Shown piece by piece: positions 6,871 to 13,507 of a DNA stretch of 19,100 nucleotides. The notes beneath the pieces were generated by a model that worked only from the letters and a program-made list of their open reading frames with translations, was not told the DNA's origin and searched no databases. The position numbers and the translations under genes were made by a program. Location of the stretch: the NCBI GenBank assembly GCA_948874605.1, contig CAQRXS010000012.1, positions 1 through 19,100 on the forward strand. Direction: 5' to 3'. This DNA is from an uncultured Bacilli bacterium (GTDB lineage: Bacteria > Bacillota_I > Bacilli_A > RF39 > UBA660). Each line of letters starts with the position of its first letter. The first letter of the stretch is position 1.

Positions 6871-8283
6871 CTAATAATTATTTTTAGCTATTTCTAATAC
6901 CTCTTTTACATGTTCTAAAGATTTAATGGCATCTCTTTTCAATTCTGAATTGGTAAATATTTCTGCCAAAGTACTTGCAATTCCATATTTTAAAGTATGA
7001 TTTATAGTCTTTGGAACGAAATGAATTCCATCGGCAAGAATTTTCTTACAATCATTCATACTTCTTTGTATAAAAAATTCCATGGTTTGTCCCTTCAATA
7101 GTTCATGCGCACTCCACTTATTTTCTGTAAAATTGCTAATACCATTTAAACAAATAAAAGCCTTTGCCATACAAAAAAGAAAGTTTGGCGGAACAAATTC
7201 ATATTTTAAACAAATATTAATCATATCTACAAAATAATAAGTTACTTCTTTTTCTTTTAATTCTTGACAATACTTTTCACAATCTCTTTTAAAAGAATTT
7301 TTTTTCTCCTCAGACATTTTGCCGTAAGGAATCAACATTTGATAAAATTTTTCTGCATCACCAGAATAAGCAGTCAAATAAAAATTTCGACACAATTCTA
7401 ATTCACTATTTTGTAGTTCAAATGCAAGTCCTAAATCTAAAAAACAAATATTCCCTTCTTCATCAATTACAATATTTCCACTGTGAGGATCTCCATGAAA
7501 AACGACAGATTGATCATGAAACAATGCCCAAAAACTTAACTTAATATAGCTATTCAAAGCGGTTACAATTTTATCTTTATTTTCAAGAGATAAATTCATC
7601 TTATTAACGGTAGGAGTATTGATAAATTCCATAACAATAATATTTTCTGAGCAATAATCTTCATAAAGCTTAGGAACTTTTATTTTTTTAGTGCCTGGTA
7701 CCTTCCCATTTACATTGTCAGCAAAATTTTGATACAGCTTTATATTATGAACCTCATGATGAAAATCTGTCTCTTGTCGAATCCATTCTAAATATAAATC
7801 TAAAGCTTTATCTCCACCAGTATAATTACCGAACTTCACAAATTTACCAAATCTGTGAACAATCTTTTTTATTCGCTTTATATCTTTTTCAATCGTTTTT
7901 GTAATATCTTTTCTTCGAATCTTAATAGCTACTTCTTCTCCATTTATTAAAGTTGCTTTATGAACTTGGGAAACCGATGCAGAGCCAACAGGTGTTTTTT
8001 CAATAAACTGAAATATTTCATTTAAATGATCTCCAAACTCTTCTTTTAATATTTCTTCTATTTCGTCATATTCAATAGGATTACAATCATCACAAATACT
8101 AGATAATAATTCCCTATCTTTTTCTGTAAATAAATTACCATAATTATGAGTAGCAAGTATCTGTGCAAACTTGATATATACAACACCCATCTTTTCTGCA
8201 AATACTTTGATAATAGCGCCATTTTCTTTTCGTAAAATAAATTTACTGAATAATAGTTTCAAACCTTGCCAATACAATTTCAT
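6871..8283 (-). CDS. UbiB/ABC1/ADCK-family atypical kinase-like protein
   Basis: A 470-residue member of the ABC1/UbiB family, which have a protein-kinase-like fold and act as ATPases or lipid-linked kinases, best known from quinone synthesis. In order: the family KxGQ motif appears as KFAQ (38-41), the A-rich loop as PVGSASVSQVHKA, the ATP-binding lysine in VAIKIRRK, then ETDFHHEVHN, the catalytic loop HGDPHSGN, and the metal-binding DFG as DLG in FLDLGLAFEL. The Gly-to-Ala change in KxGQ and the Leu in DFG are departures from the consensus. The usual C-terminal membrane helices are not evident. GGGAGG lies before the chosen ATG; an upstream in-frame start would overlap it. No quinone genes are in the window, so its pathway is open. 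Confidence 0.87.
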   Translation of the reverse strand: MKLYWQGLKLLFSKFILRKENGAIIKVFAEKMGVVYIKFAQILATHNYGNLFTEKDRELLSSICDDCNPIEYDEIEEILKEEFGDHLNEIFQFIEKTPVGSASVSQVHKATLINGEEVAIKIRRKDITKTIEKDIKRIKKIVHRFGKFVKFGNYTGGDKALDLYLEWIRQETDFHHEVHNIKLYQNFADNVNGKVPGTKKIKVPKLYEDYCSENIIVMEFINTPTVNKMNLSLENKDKIVTALNSYIKLSFWALFHDQSVVFHGDPHSGNIVIDEEGNICFLDLGLAFELQNSELELCRNFYLTAYSGDAEKFYQMLIPYGKMSEEKKNSFKRDCEKYCQELKEKEVTYYFVDMINICLKYEFVPPNFLFCMAKAFICLNGISNFTENKWSAHELLKGQTMEFFIQRSMNDCKKILADGIHFVPKTINHTLKYGIASTLAEIFTNSELKRDAIKSLEHVKEVLEIAKNNY

Positions 8284-8310
8284 AAAAACCTCCCAATTCA
8301 AGTTGTTTTT

Positions 8311-8316
8311 ATTATA
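8311..8316 (-). promoter_or_regulatory. -10 element for the UbiB-like gene
   Basis: Perfect TATAAT on the minus strand, 27 bases before the ATG, with no good -35 (TTACAA at 16 bases is weak). It is flanked by two copies of TTGAATTG (8330-8323 and 8301-8294) and by a CAAGTT/AACTTG inverted pair, which could be regulator sites. Confidence 0.38.
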
Positions 8317-8363
8317 CAACAACAATTCAAACTTGTAATCATAAAATAAAATTTTACTTACAA

Positions 8364-8388
8364 TAAAAAAAGCCATATATTAGCTTTT
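8364..8388 (-). terminator. Terminator of the SIS/HAM1 unit
   Basis: On the minus strand AAAAGC pairs with GCTTTT across an eight- to nine-base loop, plus a possible T-G wobble, followed by a T run. The HAM1-like stop codon lies within the hairpin. Confidence 0.6.
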
Positions 8389-8985
8389 GATTAACCGAGC
8401 ACCACGGTAATTTGTTTTATACCATTCTAAAAATTGTTCTTTCGCAGAAATATGACCATTCATTCGGTTGCATCTTTCCTCGTCCGTCATTTCAGCTAAT
8501 GTTTTAGATGAACCATTTGGTTGAAATACATACCATAAGGCAGAACGGGCAAACTTATTTTCATGTCCTCTTTTTTCATAGGATATAACTCCTTCATCTT
8601 TCCCATAGAAACAATAAAATTCTGTTCCATCATAAAAAGTTAAACAGTCTAGAAATTGAGCTCGTCTATCCCTTACATTTTTTAAAGTTTGTAATAAACC
8701 ATCAATATCTTCTGATATACCACTACGTCTAACAAAAGCACCAGGATATCCAGGATTATTGGGATAATCATAAATATTAAAACCAGAATCAATAACAAAA
8801 CATGGTCTTTGTAAAATTTGATAAGCTTGCATTGCTTTACATTTTGAAACAGTTTCAATATCATTAACTTCTGGTTCTTGAAAAGCCATTTCTATTACTT
8901 CAACTGATACCTGTTCTCTAGAAAACTTATCCGCTATTTCATACCCCTTATTCACATTTCCTGTCACAAAAAATAATTTTTCCAT
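8380..8985 (-). CDS. Divergent HAM1/RdgB-family nucleoside triphosphate pyrophosphatase
   Basis: A 201-residue member of the inosine-triphosphate pyrophosphatase fold. Family members hydrolyse non-canonical NTPs (ITP, XTP) to NMP and pyrophosphate. Visible signatures are VTGNVNKGYEI at residues 7-17 (T-G-N-x-x-K-x-x-E), FVIDSGFNIY near 65 (D-S-G) and the later segment QPNGSSKTLAEMTDEE (P-x-G-x-x-K-T-x-A-E-M). The canonical FGYDP just before the last motif is replaced by ALWYVF, and the usual C-terminal SHR is GHISA, so the base-recognition pocket differs from RdgB. Activity on a modified or unusual nucleotide is therefore plausible but not shown. The ribosome site GGAGAG is inside the last codons of the SIS gene, one base upstream, so the two are tightly coupled. 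Confidence 0.82.
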   Translation of the reverse strand: MEKLFFVTGNVNKGYEIADKFSREQVSVEVIEMAFQEPEVNDIETVSKCKAMQAYQILQRPCFVIDSGFNIYDYPNNPGYPGAFVRRSGISEDIDGLLQTLKNVRDRRAQFLDCLTFYDGTEFYCFYGKDEGVISYEKRGHENKFARSALWYVFQPNGSSKTLAEMTDEERCNRMNGHISAKEQFLEWYKTNYRGARLIKS

Positions 8986-8986
8986 A

Positions 8987-10015
8987 TTACATCTCTCCTC
9001 TAAAATTATAAATTTTTTTTATAAGCCTCGGGTTATACTCAGGCATTGTGAAATCAATATTTTTATCTTGTGCAATTTTTCTGGACAGAAAATACATTTG
9101 CAAAGATAAATAATATTCCTTCCAAAAAATAGTTTCATCAAGTGTTTCACTACAAAATAATTCCAAGTTACCATATTCATTTTGAATAGTATCGATAAGC
9201 ACATGATCCAGTTCTTTTAATTCGTGCGCTAAATAAATTATCCTACTTTTTGGATATTGAAATAACAAATTACTCCTTCCATGGCAGAAAGACCCCTTAT
9301 CATGAATGACTGGTGCTGCTAAACCAACTTCTGCTAAATTAGATTCTAATACACTACAAGATGTTTTAGTTTCATACCCACTCATTATTTGAATCAAATC
9401 AATATCTTTAAAATCCACATCTAACTTAGCAATTTTATTAGCACTTCTAGCAAGTAATTCTCTAATTTTATCATTAATCTTTTGAATTTCATGAGGCAAT
9501 AGTTCCATATTTATAGAAGTTGTTGCATCAAGCAGTAAAGCCATAGGGCCTAAACTAGTTGCCAAAGATATAAAACTTTTTTCTCTATCATAAAGTTCAT
9601 TTCCCCAATCAATAACATCATAAGTTTGTTCTTTTCTTTGTTCACATATTAAAAATTTTCTACCTTTAAAAGCAGTTAAAACCTCTTCAATACCATTTGT
9701 CTTTCCACTAGCCGAAATAGCAATTAAATTAGAAAAACTATCTCTATTAGATTTATAAAAATAATCTCTAGGTTCAATTACTTCACAAAGAATCCCAAAA
9801 CCTAATCTTTCAACAATAAGTTGTAGGTAATTTGCAATAATCTTTGAACCTCCAGTTGCTACAATTAAAGTTGGTTTATTTTCTATAGTAAGCTCATATA
9901 ACATTTCTCTAATACTGTTAAACTGCCCTAAAAAAGGGTCATTGATAGATAGTAGCCTATCATCTAATTTAGAAAAATTTATTTTTGTCGATTCCGTATG
10001 CCTATGTTTAATCAT
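8987..10015 (-). CDS. Double-SIS-domain protein, related to the GlmS isomerase lobe
   Basis: A 342-residue protein with two sugar-isomerase (SIS) halves, a fold that binds phosphosugars. The first half shows LIVATGGSKIIANYL (about 49-63) and LIAISASGKTNGIEEVL, the glycine/serine-rich phosphosugar loops. The second shows VLESNLAEVG followed by HDKGSFCHGRSN, which parallels the Glu and the His-Gly-Pro segment of the glucosamine-6-phosphate synthase isomerase lobe. No glutaminase domain is fused, so on its own it could be an isomerase or deaminase of aminosugar or aldose phosphates. AGGAGAGG precedes the ATG. It lies between the WYL regulator and the HAM1-like gene and is inferred to work with the latter. 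The exact reaction is unknown. Confidence 0.8.
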   Translation of the reverse strand: MIKHRHTESTKINFSKLDDRLLSINDPFLGQFNSIREMLYELTIENKPTLIVATGGSKIIANYLQLIVERLGFGILCEVIEPRDYFYKSNRDSFSNLIAISASGKTNGIEEVLTAFKGRKFLICEQRKEQTYDVIDWGNELYDREKSFISLATSLGPMALLLDATTSINMELLPHEIQKINDKIRELLARSANKIAKLDVDFKDIDLIQIMSGYETKTSCSVLESNLAEVGLAAPVIHDKGSFCHGRSNLLFQYPKSRIIYLAHELKELDHVLIDTIQNEYGNLELFCSETLDETIFWKEYYLSLQMYFLSRKIAQDKNIDFTMPEYNPRLIKKIYNFRGEM

Positions 10016-10041
10016 TTAAAAACCTCTCCTTCACTAGTTCC

Positions 10042-10050
10042 ATTCTAGCA
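10042..10050 (-). promoter_or_regulatory. Possible extended -10 in front of the SIS/HAM1 pair
   Basis: TGCTAGAAT on the minus strand in the 56-base gap after the WYL regulator. There is no -35 at the right distance. If active, it would let the SIS and HAM1-like genes be expressed apart from the damaged upstream genes. Confidence 0.3.
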
Positions 10051-10071
10051 AAAGAAGAGGAAATATATCTG

Positions 10072-10551
10072 TCAGTTATAAAAATCATCTAATAATTTTA
10101 TATTTTTTATCCGATTGATATAAAAATGTCTTATTTCATCTTTCAATTCACAATAAGCAGCTACACCCCATTCATTACCAAGTAATATTAAATCATAGGG
10201 TAAAATTACTCTTTCTGATGTATTTTTTTTATCTTTGGAGTAGTACTCTATAAAACATTTTCGTTTTTCTTTTATAGCTCTATTTATTAAATTATAAAAT
10301 TCTTTATTTTTTATTATGACAGTATTAGGGGTAATAAATCTTTTTGGTACATTTATATTTTGATTTAATACATATCCCCCATATGGTCCTTTAATTGTAT
10401 CTATATAAATACCTGATTTTTCTATCTCGTCTTTATATACCCGAATCATTCTTGGAGTAACTTCCAATTTTTCTGATAATTCAGCGATACTATATTTTTT
10501 TCCTGAACTTAAATATTCAAGCATTGTTAAAACATTACTAATTTTAGACAT
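10072..10551 (-). CDS. HTH-WYL transcriptional regulator
   Basis: A 159-residue regulator with an N-terminal winged helix-turn-helix of the HTH_11/DeoR-like type (residues 5-60: LTMLEYLSSGKKYSIAELSE, then VTPRMIRVYKDEIEKSG and the wing GPYGGYVL). A C-terminal WYL-type ligand-binding domain follows (about 90-157: CFIEYYSKDK, then ILPYDLILLGNEWGVAAYCE and HFYINRIKNI). It is short compared with the usual 300-residue YafY-type proteins because the linker and C-terminal extension are missing. WYL regulators often control defence and nucleotide-stress loci, binding nucleic-acid fragments or nucleotides. GGGGG lies seven bases before the ATG, and the gene begins 22 bases after the glutamine-amidotransferase remnant, so it is probably autoregulated with its operon. 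Confidence 0.82.
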   Translation of the reverse strand: MSKISNVLTMLEYLSSGKKYSIAELSEKLEVTPRMIRVYKDEIEKSGIYIDTIKGPYGGYVLNQNINVPKRFITPNTVIIKNKEFYNLINRAIKEKRKCFIEYYSKDKKNTSERVILPYDLILLGNEWGVAAYCELKDEIRHFYINRIKNIKLLDDFYN

Positions 10552-10573
10552 TTCATGCCCCCTAAACAGATTA

Positions 10574-11318
10574 TTAATTATCCTGTCTTTTTTTACTTTC
10601 TAAAATAAGCCTCCGGAACAATCCTAAATCACTATCCCATTCTGGATGAAAATGTACTCCAACAATAAAATGCTCTTTACTATCATACTCTATAGCTTCA
10701 ATAACATTATCTAGAGATCTTGCTGTAATTTTAAAATCTTTTCCAACCCATTTAGGATTAAAATGATGCAAACTTACGACACTTAGTTCATCTCTCTTTA
10801 AGATATCATATAAAATAGAATTTTTATCAACTATATTTATCTCATGACTTGCTTCATCGGTATTATTGTAACTAACAATTACATCCCCATGCATATTTGG
10901 ACTTTCTATTCTTTGTAATAAAGTACCATCATTTTTTTCTTTTAAAATATCATAGATTTGATAAAAAGATTCTTTAGAAAACGGTTTGTTCATCTTTTCA
11001 TAAACACAGCTAAAGATAGCCATACCTTCCATTCCCAAACAAATTCCTAATAAAGGGTTGTTATGAGTAATGGCATAAGAAATAGTTTCATAATAACAAC
11101 TCCATACTTTATTGCCACCAGGAAGCAAAAAAGCATCACAAATTTCTAAAGAGGAATAATCTAAGTTCCCTTCATTTAAGCATAATCCTACGGGAATTCC
11201 TCCAGCATCTAATATTGCTTTAGAATATAAATCTAAAAATTCATACTTATCGTCATATGGATTATCATTTGTTCTTAATTTTATTTAAGGTAAAACCCCC
11301 ACAACAATTTTTTTTCAA
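10574..11318 (-). pseudogene. Broken class I glutamine amidotransferase (peptidase C26 / gamma-Glu-GABA hydrolase-like)
   Basis: The frame ending at 10574 encodes most of a class I glutamine amidotransferase: DDKYEFLDLYSKAILDAGG, FLLPGGNK, the nucleophile elbow GICLGMEGM with the catalytic Cys, and HFHPEWDSD with the catalytic His and Glu. The 5' end is damaged. In this frame the N-terminal KKIVVGVLP is followed by a TAA (11287-11285) before IKLRTNDNPY. Further up, the only start with a ribosome site (GGAG, then TTG at 11318-11316) is out of frame by one base because of a run of eight A (11315-11308). A TTG at 11128 could start a shortened product lacking the first strand. Either the gene is inactive, or it needs slippage and readthrough. 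The catalytic residues themselves are still intact, so the loss looks recent. Confidence 0.78.
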
Positions 11319-11332
11319 AGTATCGTCTCCGA

Positions 11333-11554
11333 TTAAATTATTATTTTTTTATAAATATCTTCAATAGTAACACTTTTTTTCTCATTCTCCATAACAAGAA
11401 TTTAAATCATTTTTTCCTTAATTAAATCTTTTTTTGAAGTTCGAATGTATCCGCTTATGGTGCCATTGTCGTAGTTATCTACAACTTTTCCATGACAATT
11501 AATATAAGAAACAATCACTAATAACGTTTTACCATACTTTTTAGTATATATCAC
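11333..11554 (-). pseudogene. Small ORF with an internal stop, unrecognised
   Basis: A 74-codon frame from GTG (11554) to TAA (11333), interrupted by TAA at 11404-11402 (codon 51). It reads KKYGKTLLVIVSYINCHGKV, then NYDNGTISGYIRTSKKDLIK, stop, then ILVMENEKKSVTIEDIYKKI. The coherent, protein-like text on both sides of the stop suggests a single damaged codon. The GTG has no ribosome site and lies only 11 bases after the HAD gene stop, so the original 5' end may be lost. Its final stop abuts the GGAG of the glutamine amidotransferase, as in a coupled operon. I do not recognise the family. Confidence 0.5.
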
Positions 11555-11565
11555 ATAATATTGTA

Positions 11566-12561
11566 TTATTTGTTATTTGTTTCAAATGCATTTTGTAAAA
11601 TTAAAACTTTTTCTATACTTTCAGTTTCATTTATTTTCTGAAAATGCTCAGACATTAATCCAAATATTTCTCGCAAATAGATTAATTCATCTTTTGAAGG
11701 AATTTTATCACTATTAGTATACCTTAACCAATTTAATGAATCTCTATAATCTGCCTCATCTGCAAAACCTTCTCTGAAATATCTTTCTAGGAAAGCATAA
11801 TCACGATTTCTAATTTTTTCTGTTAAATCCCAACTTGACAAATGGGTTATCATGCTTCTTTGAGCTTCTATAATTTGTTTAGGAGATAAATATTTTATAG
11901 CATCTATATACAAACCTAAAGTTTCAATAATTCCATCAAATCCTTTTGTTGTTGTAGACATACTCATAAAATTATTCTTTGATAAACTTTCTTCATCATG
12001 TTGTGAAGGTCGACATACCAACATTGGATGGGAATTTTTATATTTGTTATAAGTATCATCTGGAATGCTATCATCAATAATAGCAAACCATTGATTGTCC
12101 ATCCCTATACTATTAACATAATAACTATCAAAAGTTTTCACTTTATCGCGATTAAAACTATATTCTTGTGAAATCTCTTCTTTTTTATCAAAGTCATATA
12201 TCCCACCATAAAAAAAGTTAATACCTATTTTAATACAACTCGATAAATTACGAGATAATATTTCTAATACCTCTTGCATTTTATCCGAATTGTCATAATG
12301 TGTAGAAATGCTTATTGTTGCTATCTTTGCCTCGAACTTTTTTCTCAATATATCTAATTGAGCTATAAATATTTTGGCCTTTTCATCATTTATAAAATCA
12401 CATGTTCCATCTAAATCTATCATTATTGCTATTGTTTTAGGTATTTCCAAATCACTATGTGCATCAAAAGATTTTAATAATTCCTTTTCTTTTCTTAATC
12501 TTTGTCCTTCAAAAAATTTTTTTCTCCTATATTCTGATACCCACCCATACTGCTTATTCAT
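11566..12561 (-). CDS. HAD-superfamily hydrolase-like protein with helical C-terminal domain
   Basis: A 331-residue protein. Residues 1-40 are a charged helical lead (YRRKKFFEGQRLRKEKELL). A HAD (haloacid dehalogenase) domain covers about 43-215: motif I IMIDLDGT with the nucleophile and acid Asp49/Asp51, a motif II-like SIST, and motif IV IIDDSIPDD. HAD proteins are mostly phosphatases or phosphotransferases. Residues 220-331 form a separate helical domain (IEAQRSMITHLSSW, YRDSLNWLRYTN, LREIFGLMSEHFQK) that I cannot assign. GAGGAGG lies eight bases before the ATG, and an extended -10 promoter precedes that, making this the first gene of the accessory operon. Substrate unknown; a phosphosugar or nucleotide would fit the neighbours, by inference. 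Confidence 0.75.
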   Translation of the reverse strand: MNKQYGWVSEYRRKKFFEGQRLRKEKELLKSFDAHSDLEIPKTIAIMIDLDGTCDFINDEKAKIFIAQLDILRKKFEAKIATISISTHYDNSDKMQEVLEILSRNLSSCIKIGINFFYGGIYDFDKKEEISQEYSFNRDKVKTFDSYYVNSIGMDNQWFAIIDDSIPDDTYNKYKNSHPMLVCRPSQHDEESLSKNNFMSMSTTTKGFDGIIETLGLYIDAIKYLSPKQIIEAQRSMITHLSSWDLTEKIRNRDYAFLERYFREGFADEADYRDSLNWLRYTNSDKIPSKDELIYLREIFGLMSEHFQKINETESIEKVLILQNAFETNNK

Positions 12562-12588
12562 TATTAAAGCCTCCTCAAAACAGATAGT

Positions 12589-12597
12589 ATTATACCA
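12589..12597 (-). promoter_or_regulatory. Extended -10 promoter of the accessory operon
   Basis: TGGTATAAT on the minus strand, 28 bases before the HAD gene ATG; no clear -35. Transcription would start near 12582. Confidence 0.45.
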
Positions 12598-12631
12598 TAT
12601 TTTAAGATTCTTTACATAATTATTTTACATT

Positions 12632-12877
12632 TTATATTTCTATCTCGAAATATTCTTTTCCTTTATCACCATGTTCTTTACTAAATTGGTATTTATCTTT
12701 TAATTCGTTAAAAGTTTCTTCTTACATAATTCCTTTTTTGTATAGGTCTTTTGATACATCAAAATACTTTTCTTTTTCTTTTTTTTTACTAAATAACTTG
12801 TTTTTGATTAAAGACATAACTCGTAAAAATTTATCTTTCCAAAATTCTAGAGTGTTTTTTAATAAGTTTTTTTTCTT
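12632..12877 (-). pseudogene. C-terminal remnant, probably of a MobV (Pre/Mob) relaxase
   Basis: An open stretch with one internal TAA (12724-12722) reads NTLEFWKDKFLRVMSLIKNK, then KEKYFDVSKDLYKKGIM, stop, EETFNELKDKYQFSKEHGDK. The pattern of a charged coiled coil, then FWKDKF..L, then KY..VSKDLY..GI, then ..YQFSKE near the end recalls the C-terminus of plasmid Pre/Mob relaxases as I remember them. No N-terminal catalytic part is present anywhere in the window. The frame joins the recombinase remnant at about 12876 within EIEKLKEK, consistent with a deletion that fused two genes of one mobile element. The relaxase name is tentative; that this is broken coding DNA is well supported. Confidence 0.5.
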
Positions 12878-12879
12878 TC

Positions 12880-13312
12880 AATTTTTCAATTTCTTGCTGA
12901 CTAACTGAAGTAAGTATTCTTGAAATCATTTTTCCATTAGCATTAGTAGTATTAATACAACAATCATATTACACTTCGGATCCTTAATATTTTGTAATAA
13001 TTCATCAAATGCAGGTCATTTATTACCTGTTTTAACACTGATTCCGGTGTCCTCATATACTTTATAGATTTCATTTGAATAATTAAAGGCAAGAAACATT
13101 ATGTTATTAATAATAATTCTATGAGGCTCGATATAGTTTAATTTAGTTTTATCAATTTTACGAATACTACCATTTATAATAGTTGGGGTAGTATTACAAA
13201 AATCACATATTATCTCTAATCGTTTCTTTAAAGATTCTCCCATATCAATTTCTTTTTTGATTACATTAATCATAGTTCTATAATTTTTTCTAAAAACGAA
13301 AAAATCAACCAT
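12880..13312 (-). pseudogene. Serine recombinase remnant, with an unrecognised leader
   Basis: From about 13072 the frame reads EIYKVYEDTGISVKTGNK, a TGA (13018-13016), then PAFDELLQNIKDPKCNMIVV. This is the D-x-G-x-S...RP-x-F...I-V-V segment of the serine recombinase catalytic domain; the TGA stands where the conserved Arg of RP is expected (CGA to TGA). After a frame change near 12950 it continues TTNANGKMISRILTSVSQQE, the helix that follows the catalytic core in large serine recombinases. Some 35-40 residues between the two parts are missing. The preceding 75 residues (from 13312) are not recombinase; IEPHRIIINNIMFLAFNY faintly resembles a WYL domain. This is a dead integrase of a mobile element. 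Confidence 0.7.
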
Positions 13313-13332
13313 TTCTGATTGATTCTATATCT

Positions 13333-13352
13333 AAAAATTCGAATAGTTCGAA
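13333..13352 (-). terminator. Terminator of tRNA-Thr
   Basis: On the minus strand TTCGAA-CTA-TTCGAA forms a 6-bp, three-base-loop hairpin followed by five T, 13 bases after the tRNA CCA end. Confidence 0.6.
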
Positions 13353-13364
13353 CAGATTCGTCAA

Positions 13365-13438
13365 TGGTGCCGAATGACAGAATTGAACTGTCCTCCCATG
13401 CTTACCATGCATGTGTACTGCCACTGTACTAAATCGGC
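13365..13438 (-). tRNA. tRNA-Thr (anticodon GGU)
   Basis: A 74-base cloverleaf read by eye, with CCA encoded. Acceptor arms are GCCGATT and ATTCGGC, with one U-U mismatch at pair 6. The D stem GTAC/GTAC has a 7-base loop containing GG. The anticodon stem CATGC/GCATG has loop ATGGTAA, giving anticodon GGT. A four-base variable loop precedes the T stem GACAG/CTGTC with loop TTCAATT. Invariant positions (U8, A14, G18-G19, U33, A37, U54-U55-C56, A58) are present. G1-C72 and C2-G71 fit threonine identity. It has its own promoter and terminator. Its 3' end faces the recombinase remnant, so it may have been the integration site. Confidence 0.88.
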
Positions 13439-13446
13439 CTAATCAA

Positions 13447-13474
13447 ATTCTATCATAAAATATAATAATTTCAA
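13447..13474 (-). promoter_or_regulatory. Promoter of tRNA-Thr
   Basis: On the minus strand TTGAAA (13474-13469), a 16-base spacer and TAGAAT (13452-13447) with TGA before it as an extended -10. Transcription would start just before the tRNA 5' end, as is usual for tRNA genes. Confidence 0.6.
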
Positions 13475-13482
13475 AGTAAAAT

Positions 13483-13501
13483 TGCTGCCTACTAGGAAGC
13501 A
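13483..13501. promoter_or_regulatory. 19-bp dyad, probable operator
   Basis: TGCT-n-CCTA-n-TAGG-n-AGCA: eight of nine symmetric pairs match around the centre at 13492. It lies just upstream of the -35 of the plus-strand promoter for the DUF4282-like gene and close behind the -35 of the tRNA promoter. No T run follows, so it is not a terminator. It looks like a binding site for a dimeric regulator; which one is unknown. Confidence 0.42.
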
Positions 13502-13507
13502 TTATTC

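Noticed and set aside
8284..8376. Longer N-terminus for the UbiB-like protein starting at 8376
   Set aside because: It would span the -10 box and the GGGAGG ribosome site, and the family homology begins only after 8283.
11456..11466. Sequence atggtgcc resembling the tRNA-Thr 3' end, as a possible second attachment site
   Set aside because: Only eight bases match, and they fall inside the readable frame of the broken small ORF, so chance is the simpler explanation.
11285..13018. In-frame TAA and TGA codons as a sign of a reassigned genetic code
   Set aside because: Intact genes throughout the window end at TAA, TGA or TAG and contain none internally; the stops cluster only in genes with other damage.
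13319..13330. Possible small gene start just after the tRNA terminator
   Set aside because: A stop codon lies just upstream, no ribosome site precedes the ATG at 13312, and the frame soon runs into recombinase debris.
13483..13505. Dyad near 13490 as a T-box leader or a terminator
   Set aside because: No T run follows the dyad, there is no T-box consensus, and the downstream gene is not a tRNA-synthetase or amino-acid gene.
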